Shown one piece after another: positions 1 through 6,047 of a DNA stretch of 7,123 bases (the stretch's first letter is position 1; every line of letters begins with the position of its first letter). The stretch is from the NCBI GenBank assembly GCA_947627965.1, contig CANQYA010000048.1:1-7123 (forward strand), read 5' to 3'. The notes under the pieces were generated by a model that was not told the origin of the DNA, ran no database searches, and worked only from the letters and a program-made list of their open reading frames with translations. Source of the DNA: an uncultured Bacilli bacterium. GTDB taxonomy: Bacteria; Bacillota_I; Bacilli_A; RF39; UBA660. The position numbers and the translations under genes are program-made.

Positions 1-1976
1 GCTGCTACATATTCTACACCAGTACCAACTAGTGGAGCTTCGGCTTTAATTAATGGTACTGATTGACGTTGCATGTTTGCTCCCATCAAAGCACGGGTTG
101 CATCATCATGTTCCAAGAATGGAATACAACTTGTAGTAACTGCTACAACTTGTTGTGGAGATACATCGACATAATCTACTTGTTCAGGTTTAACTAAGAT
201 ATTTTCGCCACGGTATCTTGCTGGAACTTCGTCTTCAATCATCATGTTATTATCGTCTATTTTAACAGTTGCTAAAGAAATAATAACATCATTTTCGTCA
301 TCAGCCGTTAAATAATCAACTTCGTCAGTTAATACTTTATCTTTTACTTTACGATAAGGTGTCATAATAAATCCATATTCGTCAACCTTAGCATAACTAG
401 CAAGAGAAGTAATAAGTCCTATATTTTGTCCTTCTGGAGACTCAATTGGACAAATACGTCCATAATGTGATGGATTGACGTCACGTACTTCCATACCCGC
501 ACGATCACGAGAAAGTCCACCTGGTCCTAGAGCTGATAAACGTCTTTTATTAGTTAACTCAGCAATGGGATTAGTTTGATCCATAAATTGTGACAATTGG
601 CTACTTCCAAAAAATTCTTTCATAGCAGCTGTAATCGGTCTTATATTAATCAAAGTTTTTGGTGTTACTTCTTCCATTTCTTGGGTTGTCATTCTTTCAC
701 GTATAACACGTTCCATACGTGATACACCTATTCTAAATTGATTTTGTAATAATTCTCCAACTTGACGAATACGACGATTACCTAAATGGTCTATTTCGTC
801 AAATTGTCCTATTCCTTTTAATAAATTTAAGTAATATGATGTTGCTGAGTATAAATCTGATACTGTCAATCTCTTAGTTGTCAATGTTTGATCATTACCA
901 ATCAAAGTAATAGTTTCTTTCTTGTTAAGTGGATTATATATTTTTACCGTTTGAATTTTATTCAAATCGTCTAAATCTCTATTGATAGGTGCTTCTTTTA
1001 CATTGTAACCATTTTCAAAAATGGGTTTAATTTTATCTAATATTTTCTTATTAATTAAAGTACCCTTTTCGACAATAACCTCACCATCTACTTTAATATC
1101 TTCAGCTATAGTTTGGTTTAAAAGACGATCTAATACGTTTAATTTACGATTAAATTTATAACGTCCAACACGTGCTAAATCATATCTAAATTCATCAAAG
1201 AATCTAGTAATAATTTGGTTTTTTGAAGAATCTAATGTTGCTGGTTCACCTGGTCTTAACTTTTCGTAAATTTCAATTAATGCTTCGTCAGTGTTTCTAG
1301 TCGAATCTTTAGCTAAAGTGTTTTCGATAAACTCATCTTTTCCAAATAATTTAATAATATCTTCATCACTTGATAGACCAAAAGCACGTAACAAAGTCGT
1401 CAAAGGCACTTTTCTTGTACGGTCAATTCTGACATACAAAACGTCTCTAGCGTCTATTTCAAACTCTAGCCATGTACCACGTGTCGGTATAATTTGTGAT
1501 GTAATAGAAGGTCTACCATTTTTGTCTATTTCTTTATTGAAATATACACTTGGTGATCTAACTAATTGAGACACAATTACACGTTCTGCACCATTAATAA
1601 CGAAAGTACCACTTTCTGTCATAAGAGGCATATCGCCTAAAAATATCTCTTGTTCTTTTACTTCGCCTGTTTCATGATTAAAAAGACGAACATCTACCTT
1701 TAAAGGTGCCGCATAAGTTGTTTCGCGATCTTTACTTTGTTTGATAGAATATCTAGGTTCGTCAAAATGATAATCTCCAAACTCTAATGATAAAGTACCC
1801 GAAAAATTTTCTACGGGGAATAGGTCGTCAAAAACTTCTTTTATTCCTGTTTCGACAAACCATTGATATGATTTCTTTTGGATCTCTAGTAAATCCTTTA
1901 ATTCGTATGTGTTTTTAATTTTAGAAAAACTTCTTCTTTTACGGTGTTTACCGCAATCAATTATCTTATATGCCAC
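1..1976 (-). CDS. rpoB: RNA polymerase beta subunit, N-terminal 658 codons (3' end outside window)
   Basis: Beta subunit of DNA-dependent RNA polymerase, forming part of the catalytic cleft and the rifampicin pocket. The reading frame is open from a GTG at 1974-1976 to the left edge, where two bases of a further codon remain; Bacillota RpoB is usually about 1,200 residues, so about half is present. Family hallmarks in order: HRKRRSF near the N-terminus, [37 protein letters not shown]-type lobe sequence, the rifampicin region [13 protein letters not shown] through [11 protein letters not shown] (codons about 455-487), and [16 protein letters not shown] near the edge. The GTG is chosen because AGGGGTG lies just upstream and an upstream ATG is out of frame and stops after two codons. 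Codon 476 is Asn at the site of E. coli His526, and the second rifampicin cluster reads [11 protein letters not shown] (Ser for Thr563, Gln for Pro567). It is preceded by the methyltransferase with a 97-bp gap. Confidence 0.98.
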   Translation of the reverse strand, partial: MAYKIIDCGKHRKRRSFSKIKNTYELKDLLEIQKKSYQWFVETGIKEVFDDLFPVENFSGTLSLEFGDYHFDEPRYSIKQSKDRETTYAAPLKVDVRLFNHETGEVKEQEIFLGDMPLMTESGTFVINGAERVIVSQLVRSPSVYFNKEIDKNGRPSITSQIIPTRGTWLEFEIDARDVLYVRIDRTRKVPLTTLLRAFGLSSDEDIIKLFGKDEFIENTLAKDSTRNTDEALIEIYEKLRPGEPATLDSSKNQIITRFFDEFRYDLARVGRYKFNRKLNVLDRLLNQTIAEDIKVDGEVIVEKGTLINKKILDKIKPIFENGYNVKEAPINRDLDDLNKIQTVKIYNPLNKKETITLIGNDQTLTTKRLTVSDLYSATSYYLNLLKGIGQFDEIDHLGNRRIRQVGELLQNQFRIGVSRMERVIRERMTTQEMEEVTPKTLINIRPITAAMKEFFGSSQLSQFMDQTNPIAELTNKRRLSALGPGGLSRDRAGMEVRDVNPSHYGRICPIESPEGQNIGLITSLASYAKVDEYGFIMTPYRKVKDKVLTDEVDYLTADDENDVIISLATVKIDDNNMMIEDEVPARYRGENILVKPEQVDYVDVSPQQVVAVTTSCIPFLEHDDATRALMGANMQRQSVPLIKAEAPLVGTGVEYVA

Positions 1977-2013
1977 TCGTTTCACCCCTATACCATATTT
2001 AATCAAAGAACAT

Positions 2014-2042
2014 ATTTACACAATCTAATAATACGTTGCCAA
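2014..2042 (-). promoter_or_regulatory. Weak candidate promoter in front of rpoB
   Basis: TTGGCA at 2037-2042, a 17-bp spacer and GTAAAT at 2014-2019 in the 97-bp gap between the methyltransferase and rpoB. The -35 is good and the -10 poor, though preceded by TGT. The gap is very AT-rich, so chance matches are likely. I see no convincing terminator in this gap, so readthrough from the methyltransferase promoter is the simpler source of rpoB mRNA. Confidence 0.28.
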
Positions 2043-2073
2043 TTTATATTAATAACATATTTTAAACAATATG

Positions 2074-2661
2074 TCAATGTAAAATACACTTTATTACAAA
2101 AAAACCTTTTTTCCGTCCAATTATGTCAATATTATAATACTCCTCTAGATCCCGCATCATTGATTTAGCTCCCTGTTCTTTTCTTATAACTATATATAAA
2201 ACTCCATCCTTCTCTAAATAATTTCTAGCATTCATAACTATATCGTATACAACATCCTTACCCGCTCTAATCGGTGGATTTGTAATTATAAAATTATATT
2301 TTTTATTTACATTAGAATAAGTATTACTTTCATAAAATGTAACATTATGACATTTATTCAACTTAGCATTCATATTAGCTAAGTGAATTGCCCTTTTATT
2401 AACATCAATTCCCTCATAGAAAGCGTCTTTCTTTTTACTGAGAATAACACTAATGACACCATAACCACAACCTACATCTAATACTTTACCAAATATGTTT
2501 TCATTAGAGATGCTTTCCAATAAAGTCCTCGTTCCAAAATCTAGTTTACTTTTAGAAAAAACACCATTATCAGTATAAAAATAATAATCATTATCGAGAA
2601 TATTAACTTTAATTGTCTTTAAATTACTAGCTAGTTCTTCGTTACTAAAATATTGTCCCAT
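2074..2661 (-). CDS. ybxB: RsmC/YbxB-like class I SAM-dependent methyltransferase
   Basis: Predicted class I S-adenosylmethionine methyltransferase of 195 residues. The SAM-binding motif I is VLDVGCGYGVI (residues 60-70), the acidic residue after strand 2 is Asp86 in GIDVNKRA, and the catalytic motif IV is NPPIRAGK (128-135), typical of N2-guanine rRNA methyltransferases of the RsmC family. RKEQGA at 160-165 is also characteristic. The short single-domain form and the place between rplL and rpoB match B. subtilis YbxB; E. coli RsmC, which methylates 16S rRNA G1207, carries an extra N-terminal domain. The RNA target here is therefore inferred, not shown. The start ATG has AAAGGA about 8 bases upstream. 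The stop is TGA, the only TGA stop in the window; if TGA were read as Trp the protein would gain just four residues (WHIV) before TAA. An attenuator-like hairpin and a promoter lie directly upstream. Confidence 0.93.
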   Translation of the reverse strand: MGQYFSNEELASNLKTIKVNILDNDYYFYTDNGVFSKSKLDFGTRTLLESISNENIFGKVLDVGCGYGVISVILSKKKDAFYEGIDVNKRAIHLANMNAKLNKCHNVTFYESNTYSNVNKKYNFIITNPPIRAGKDVVYDIVMNARNYLEKDGVLYIVIRKEQGAKSMMRDLEEYYNIDIIGRKKGFFVIKCILH

Positions 2662-2680
2662 GTAACCAATCCTTTTTAAA

Positions 2681-2725
2681 AGATAAAAGAGTTAACTACA
2701 AATAAATTTCATAGTTAACTCCTTT
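2681..2725 (-). terminator. Hairpin with U-rich tail: terminator or attenuator before the methyltransferase-rpoB unit
   Basis: Arms AAAGGAGTTAACTA (2712-2725) and TAGTTAACTCTTTT (2685-2698) pair over 14 bp with one G-U, around a 13-base loop, and are followed by ATCTTTT. The core GAGTTAACTA/TAGTTAACTC is an exact 10-bp inverted repeat. The shape fits an intrinsic terminator ending the upstream unknown gene. Because a promoter (2736-2764) lies upstream of the hairpin, transcripts from it would also meet the hairpin, which makes it an attenuator for the methyltransferase and rpoB. Confidence 0.6.
2692..2712 (-). CDS. Candidate six-codon leader peptide MKFICS ahead of the methyltransferase
   Basis: A tiny ORF, ATG AAA TTT ATT TGT AGT TAA, preceded by a near-perfect Shine-Dalgarno AAAGGAG (2719-2725) at an ideal 6-base spacing. 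It lies inside a 14-bp hairpin: the SD is in the 5' arm, the ATG straddles the arm and the loop, and the stop codon is in the 3' arm. The good SD and the placement just after a promoter make translation believable. ORFs this short are common by chance, so it is only a candidate leader peptide. Confidence 0.35.
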   Translation of the reverse strand: MKFICS

Positions 2726-2735
2726 CGTACTACTA

Positions 2736-2764
2736 ATAATACTATACTTTTTACTTAAAATCAA
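2736..2764 (-). promoter_or_regulatory. Sigma-A-type promoter for the methyltransferase (and probably rpoB)
   Basis: TTGATT at 2759-2764, a 17-bp spacer and TATTAT at 2736-2741 on the minus strand. It begins three bases beyond the stop codon of the upstream gene. The expected transcription start is near 2728-2731, only a few bases before the AAAGGAG of the hairpin, so the transcript would begin with that hairpin. Confidence 0.62.
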
Positions 2765-2767
2765 GTT

Positions 2768-3523
2768 TTATTTTTGTTTTTCTACACTGTAAAAGTAATA
2801 TTTACCATCACTATTTTTCTTAAATGTATATTTATATGTACTTATACCTTCGGCATTAAAATCATATTTATTTTGTTCAAACGGAGAATTGTGTTCATAA
2901 TCACGATAATAAATTACTTCTTTGCTTTCGTCATCATATTCAAAGAAAACAACTTTTTCGTATATCTCAACACGGTCATTATAACGTTTAGCTTCTACTA
3001 ATTTATTTTCATATCCTCCCGTTAATATAAAGGTACAGCTGTGTTCGTACTCATACAAATCATTTTCTTCATTATAGACTATTTCTTTAGGGCAACCATA
3101 ACCAAAATCTTGATCTTGATAATTACTTAAATCGCCAAATACTTCTTGATAAGATTTTTTTAAATCACTTTCTTTAAAAGATATTTTATCGCCTTTGTAA
3201 TTAATAGCTGTATAATCTAATCGCGAATAAGCTAAAGCCATTTTAAAATCTTCGCCTAAGTCATTAATAATTAAACGATCTTGTTTATAATAAATATCCT
3301 CGTAATCAGTAAATACAAATAACGCTTTTGTCATTTCTGGTCTAGTTAATAAAAATAAATTTTTTACTTCCTCACTATTTACATCTAATATCAATACTTT
3401 TTTACTGTTGTTGCCAAATTTGCTATATTTAACAAAAGAAAAAATACCTGCTCCTACTAATGCAATAATTAAAATCATTAAAAGAAATATAACAAAATTT
3501 TTAGAATTTGTTTTCTTTTTCAT
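2768..3523 (-). CDS. Hypothetical membrane-anchored protein, function unknown
   Basis: I do not recognise this protein. It is 251 residues from the chosen ATG: a Lys-rich N-terminus (MKKKTNSKN), one hydrophobic segment at about residues 10-31, then a polar domain rich in Tyr, Asp, Glu and Lys, most likely outside the cell. No lipobox cysteine is seen, so it looks like an uncleaved signal anchor or a non-lipoprotein signal peptide. There are only two cysteines, Cys144 and Cys163, which could form a disulfide. The C-terminus alternates aromatic and charged residues (YKYTFKK, KYYFYSVEK), suggesting a final beta hairpin. The ATG at 3521-3523 is preferred over an in-frame ATG 18 bases upstream because AGAGGTGG sits correctly before it. 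The gene interrupts the usual rplL-ybxB-rpoB order and is flanked by its own promoter and hairpins, so it is probably a separate unit. Confidence 0.85.
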   Translation of the reverse strand: MKKKTNSKNFVIFLLMILIIALVGAGIFSFVKYSKFGNNSKKVLILDVNSEEVKNLFLLTRPEMTKALFVFTDYEDIYYKQDRLIINDLGEDFKMALAYSRLDYTAINYKGDKISFKESDLKKSYQEVFGDLSNYQDQDFGYGCPKEIVYNEENDLYEYEHSCTFILTGGYENKLVEAKRYNDRVEIYEKVVFFEYDDESKEVIYYRDYEHNSPFEQNKYDFNAEGISTYKYTFKKNSDGKYYFYSVEKQK

Positions 3524-3543
3524 TCTAGCCACCTCTATCATAA

Positions 3544-3572
3544 ATGATACATCATTTTACTTTATTTTACAA
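3544..3572 (-). promoter_or_regulatory. Candidate promoter of the hypothetical membrane protein
   Basis: TTGTAA at 3567-3572, a 17-bp spacer and TATCAT at 3544-3549, ending about 20 bases before the start codon at 3523. The -10 lies in a run of alternating ATGAT and ATCAT words (3537-3555) that could be an operator. The location downstream of the rplL terminator supports it; AT-richness lowers the certainty. Confidence 0.42.
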
Positions 3573-3660
3573 TAATAAATTTGGTCTTGCATTGCTGAAT
3601 AAAATTACGATCTCATTATCAAACAAGTTTTCTCTTATCATTTTGAGCAAACTTAAACTC

Positions 3661-3690
3661 AAAAAAAGAGCATTGAACTAGTCAACACCC
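3661..3690 (-). terminator. Intrinsic terminator after rplL
   Basis: GGGTGTTGA (3682-3690) pairs with TCAATGCTC (3668-3676) over 9 bp, including three G-U pairs, with a five-base loop, and is followed at once by seven T residues (3661-3667). It lies 21 bases after the rplL stop codon and marks the end of the ribosomal protein unit. Confidence 0.8.
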
Positions 3691-3711
3691 TAATTAATGT
3701 TTTTAATGAAT

Positions 3712-4083
3712 TTATTTTACTTCTACTTCTGCTCCAGCTTCTTCTAATTTAGCCTTAATATCGTTTGCTTCTTCAACAGAAATACCTTCTTTAATAGCTC
3801 CACCGTTATCAGCGATATCTTTAGATTCTTTTAATCCTAATCCAGTAATTTCTTTAATTACTTTGATAACGTTGATTTTAGCAGCTCCAGCGTTAACTAA
3901 TGAAACAGTTACAACACTAGGTCCACTATCCTCACTACTAGCACCTTGTGGTGCTGCTGCTACTGCTACAGCACTTGGATCTACTCCAAATTCTTCTTTC
4001 ATAGCATCTACTAATTCCTTAATTTCTAAAAGGTTCATTTCTTTTAAAGCACTTATAAATTCATCTTTTGTTAATTTAGCCAT
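3712..4083 (-). CDS. rplL: 50S ribosomal protein L7/L12
   Basis: Stalk protein of the large ribosomal subunit; its dimers bind L10 and recruit and stimulate translational GTPases. At 123 residues it is of normal length. The N-terminal dimerisation domain (about 1-33, MAKLTKDEFISALKEMNLLE) leads into an Ala-rich flexible hinge (about 34-54) and the C-terminal factor-binding domain (about 56-123) with the conserved KVIKEITGLGLKESKDI and LEEAGAEVEVK. The strand entering the C-terminal domain reads VVTVSL instead of the more common EFDVVL type, and the loop at DNGGAIKEG is about one residue shorter than the common form. ATG start with AAGGAGG upstream. It follows rplJ by 23 bases, as expected for co-expression with L10, and is followed by a strong terminator. 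Confidence 0.99.
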   Translation of the reverse strand: MAKLTKDEFISALKEMNLLEIKELVDAMKEEFGVDPSAVAVAAAPQGASSEDSGPSVVTVSLVNAGAAKINVIKVIKEITGLGLKESKDIADNGGAIKEGISVEEANDIKAKLEEAGAEVEVK

Positions 4084-4106
4084 TTTATATTCCTCCTTAT
4101 ATTAAA

Positions 4107-4601
4107 TTATTTTTCTTCTTTTTGTTTTGCATAAAGATCTAAGCAAATTGATAAATCTCTTGCAATTCCAATCATTCCACCAGCTAACATTGTAAGTAAT
4201 CCTTCTCTTGATGGTATTGTTGCTAAAGCATCTAATTTACTCTTGTCTGATACTTCGCCATCAATAATTCCTACTTTCAATACTACAGCTGGATTTTTCT
4301 TAGCAAAATCTGATAATACTTTAATTGCTGATACTTGATCTTTTCCATAAGCTAAAGCACTAGGTCCAACTAAGTTTTCGTCAACATTAATATTTAAATC
4401 AGATAAAGCCCTTGCCATTAAAGTATTTTTATATACTTTATAGTCAGCATCATTTTGTCTTAGAGCACGTCTTAGGCTTTTAGCATCATTATCAGTAATA
4501 CCACGATAATCAAACAATATTACTGACGCATTATTTTGAACATGACTTTTAATCTCGTCGACAATTTCTTGCTTCTTAGCTAGTATTTTTTCGTTTGCCA
4601 C
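4107..4601 (-). CDS. rplJ: 50S ribosomal protein L10
   Basis: L10 anchors the L7/L12 dimers to the ribosome at the base of the stalk and, in the L10-L12 complex, represses its own mRNA. The protein is 164 residues, normal for the family. Hallmarks are the N-terminal KKQEIVDEIKSH, FDYRGITDNDAKSLRRALR (30-48), YKVYKNTLMARAL (54-66), GPSALAYG (79-86), IDGEV, and the C-terminal helix (about 140-162) that carries L12. The start is taken as GTG at 4599-4601 (GTG GCA AAC), eight bases from AGGAGG. An in-frame GTG nine bases further upstream overlaps that ribosome binding site and is rejected. An L10 leader precedes the gene. Confidence 0.98.
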   Translation of the reverse strand: MANEKILAKKQEIVDEIKSHVQNNASVILFDYRGITDNDAKSLRRALRQNDADYKVYKNTLMARALSDLNINVDENLVGPSALAYGKDQVSAIKVLSDFAKKNPAVVLKVGIIDGEVSDKSKLDALATIPSREGLLTMLAGGMIGIARDLSICLDLYAKQKEEK

Positions 4602-4630
4602 TAATAGCACCTCCTTATAATATTTAAAAA

Positions 4631-4740
4631 TGCCACAAAATAAAGTCTTTATATCATAGACATAAAGACTTTTTAAACTAAATAAAGTTAAGTCCTCGGT
4701 AGGATTTACTTGATTACCTACTGTCTATGGCACTTGCAAA
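4631..4740 (-). ncRNA. L10 leader (ribosomal protein autoregulatory RNA)
   Basis: The 166-bp gap before rplJ holds the conserved L10-leader core: TGCCATAGACAGTAGGT (minus strand, 4716-4732) and ATCCTACCGAGGA (4693-4705). GTAGG and CCTAC pair around the apical loop, and the AGAC/CGAGG strands form the L10-binding internal loop. A TGCCA...TGGCA pairing (4728-4732 with 4631-4635) could close the whole element. In known systems the L10-L12 complex binds this RNA and lowers rplJL expression, in Bacillota through the adjacent terminator. A weak competing helix, GACTT near the end of the core with AAGTC in the terminator's left arm, could serve as antiterminator. Confidence 0.9.
4637..4672 (-). terminator. 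Attenuator terminator of the L10 leader
   Basis: AAAGTCTTTAT (4662-4672) and ATAAAGACTTT (4642-4652) form a perfect 11-bp stem with a nine-base loop, followed by ATTTT. It lies between the L10-binding core and the rplJ ribosome binding site, the expected place for the regulated terminator. The loop contains GTCTATG, an exact complement of CATAGAC in the L10-binding core. Confidence 0.78.
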
Positions 4741-4767
4741 TCAATTTGTATTATATATTATATCTAC

Positions 4768-5466
4768 TTAAATGTCAAAAGAATTTATAACAATCTTAAT
4801 TCCAGGTCCCATTGTTGTAGATATAGAAATATTTTTTATATAATCACCTTTTACAGTTGAAGGTTTAATTCTTAAAATAGTTCCCATGAACGCATCTAAG
4901 TTTTCTAATAGTTGTTGTTCTGTAAATGTAGTATTACCAATTATTCCGTGTACATTACCAAAAGTATCGGTTCTATATTCTACACGTCCACCTTTTACAT
5001 CACTTACAGCTTTTGCTACATCAGTTGTAACTGTTCCTGTTTTAGGGTTAGGCATTAATCCCTTTGGTCCTAAAACACGACCTAATTTACCAAGAAGTGG
5101 CATCATATCAGGAGTAGCAATCATTACATCGAAATCGAACCAATTTTCCTTTTCGATTTTCTCTAACATATCAGTATCACCAACGTAGTCAGCTCCTGCT
5201 TCTTTAGCTTTAGATGCATTTTCTCCTTTAGCAATTACTAATACTTTCTTTGTTTTACCAGTTCCATTAGGTAATACAATTGCTCCTCTTAATTGTTGAT
5301 CTGCTTTTTTAGTATCAAGATTTAATCTAACAGCAATCTCTACAGATCCTGTAAAATTACTAATAGATGTTTCTTTTACTAATTTAACAGCTTCTTCTTT
5401 AGTATATGCTTTACCTTTTTCTATTTTTGATAAAGCTTCAATATATTTCTTACCTCTTTTTTTCAT
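4768..5466 (-). CDS. rplA: 50S ribosomal protein L1
   Basis: L1 forms the mobile stalk that helps release the E-site tRNA, and it represses its own mRNA in bacteria where this has been studied. The 232-residue product matches the family's normal length. Domain I is made of the two ends (about 1-67 and 160-232), with domain II inserted between. Signature sequences are GKAYTKEEAV, LNLDTKKADQQLRG, VLPNGTGK, the family motif LGRVLGPKGLMPNPKTGTV (about 128-146), GRVEYR and the RNA-binding STTMGPGIKI at the C-terminus. The ATG start has AAGGAGG seven bases upstream. It lies 70 bases after rplK, with a hairpin in the gap whose 3' side reaches the ribosome binding site. Confidence 0.99.
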   Translation of the reverse strand: MKKRGKKYIEALSKIEKGKAYTKEEAVKLVKETSISNFTGSVEIAVRLNLDTKKADQQLRGAIVLPNGTGKTKKVLVIAKGENASKAKEAGADYVGDTDMLEKIEKENWFDFDVMIATPDMMPLLGKLGRVLGPKGLMPNPKTGTVTTDVAKAVSDVKGGRVEYRTDTFGNVHGIIGNTTFTEQQLLENLDAFMGTILRIKPSTVKGDYIKNISISTTMGPGIKIVINSFDI

Positions 5467-5479
5467 TTTAATTCCTCCT

Positions 5480-5522
5480 TATGTGGTATATATGGAAGCT
5501 TAAGCGGACATCCTCCCACATA
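5480..5522 (-). promoter_or_regulatory. Candidate L1-binding hairpin before rplA
   Basis: TATGTGG (5516-5522) pairs with CCACATA (5480-5486). Inside, GAGG can pair with CTTC, leaving an asymmetric loop on the 3' side. The GTGGGAGG strand facing an A/U-rich strand that ends in ACCACA resembles the L1-binding helix of 23S rRNA and of L1 operator mRNAs. An outer CCT/AGG extension would pair part of the rplA Shine-Dalgarno (5474-5479), giving a plausible way for L1 to block translation. Binding by L1 is inferred. Confidence 0.55.
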
Positions 5523-5536
5523 GGTTACCATAATTT

Positions 5537-5962
5537 TTATTCAGAAACTTTAATTCCCATGTTTCTTGCTGTTCCTTCAACTATTTTCATAGCTTCTTCA
5601 ACAGTATAAGCATTTAAGTCAGGTAATTTAATTTCTGCAATTTCTTTTAATTGTGCTTTAGTAATAGTTCCTACCGTTTCACTGCTTCCTTTAACAGAAC
5701 CTTTTTCTATTTTGGCAGCTTTCTTTAATAAAAAGGCAGCGGGTGGAGTTTTAATTACAAAGTCGAAACTTCTATCATCATAAATAGTTATTTCTACTGG
5801 TAATACATCTCCCATTTTATCACGTGTTGCATCATTATATTTTGTACAAAATTCTTGTAAATTAATTCCTGCTGGTCCTAAAACTGTTCCAACTGGTGGA
5901 GCAGGTGTAGCTTTTCCAGCTTGAATTTGCAACTTAATTTTCTTAACTACTTCTTTTGCCAC
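5537..5962 (-). CDS. rplK: 50S ribosomal protein L11
   Basis: L11 binds the GTPase-associated region of 23S rRNA at the base of the stalk; it is the thiostrepton site and is needed for RelA-type stringent responses. The 141-residue product is full length. The N-terminal domain (about 1-72) carries [22 protein letters not shown], shown here in part, with the prolines lining the thiostrepton pocket; the C-terminal RNA-binding domain (about 73-141) has [16 protein letters not shown] and GTARNMGI. The chosen start is GTG at 5960-5962 (GTG GCA AAA), eight bases from AGGAGG. An in-frame GTG nine bases earlier overlaps that site and would add an unlikely extension. The upstream gap of 176 bases has a promoter and an L1-type hairpin. 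Confidence 0.98.
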   Translation of the reverse strand: MAKEVVKKIKLQIQAGKATPAPPVGTVLGPAGINLQEFCTKYNDATRDKMGDVLPVEITIYDDRSFDFVIKTPPAAFLLKKAAKIEKGSVKGSSETVGTITKAQLKEIAEIKLPDLNAYTVEEAMKIVEGTARNMGIKVSE

Positions 5963-5995
5963 GAAAAACACCTCCTATAAATTTTAGTTTTCGCG

Positions 5996-6043
5996 AGTGG
6001 TCCTAATAGCTAGTCCGCATTTATTAGCTTTTTGCCTCCCACT
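5996..6043 (-). promoter_or_regulatory. Candidate L1-type leader hairpin before rplK
   Basis: AGTGG (6039-6043) pairs with CCACT (5996-6000), and inside it CTAATA (6022-6027) pairs with TATTAG (6003-6008). The 5' strand reads GTGGGAGG, identical to the hairpin before rplA. It would sit at the very 5' end of a transcript from the promoter at 6048-6075. L1 is known to control the L11-L1 operon from a leader site in E. coli; that this is the equivalent site is inferred from the shared motif and the position. Confidence 0.5.
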
Positions 6044-6047
6044 TGTT

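Noticed and set aside
1996..2015. Tiny ORFs before rpoB (MV and MFFD) as leader peptides
   Set aside because: Neither ATG has a Shine-Dalgarno, and no stable hairpin includes them.
3432..3523. Lipoprotein signal in the unknown membrane protein
   Set aside because: The hydrophobic segment is followed by GAGIFSF with no cysteine, so no lipobox.
3532..3541. Upstream starts (ATG at 3541 or GTG at 3532) for the unknown protein
   Set aside because: The GTG lies within the AGAGGTGG ribosome binding site that serves the ATG at 3523, and the upstream ATG has no good site of its own.
1291..5188. Plus-strand ORFs at 1291-1569, 1944-2168, 2774-3001, 3863-4105 and 4886-5188
   Set aside because: Each lies largely antisense to a well-supported minus-strand gene (rpoB, methyltransferase end, unknown protein, rplL, rplA), with no family resemblance and no supporting context.
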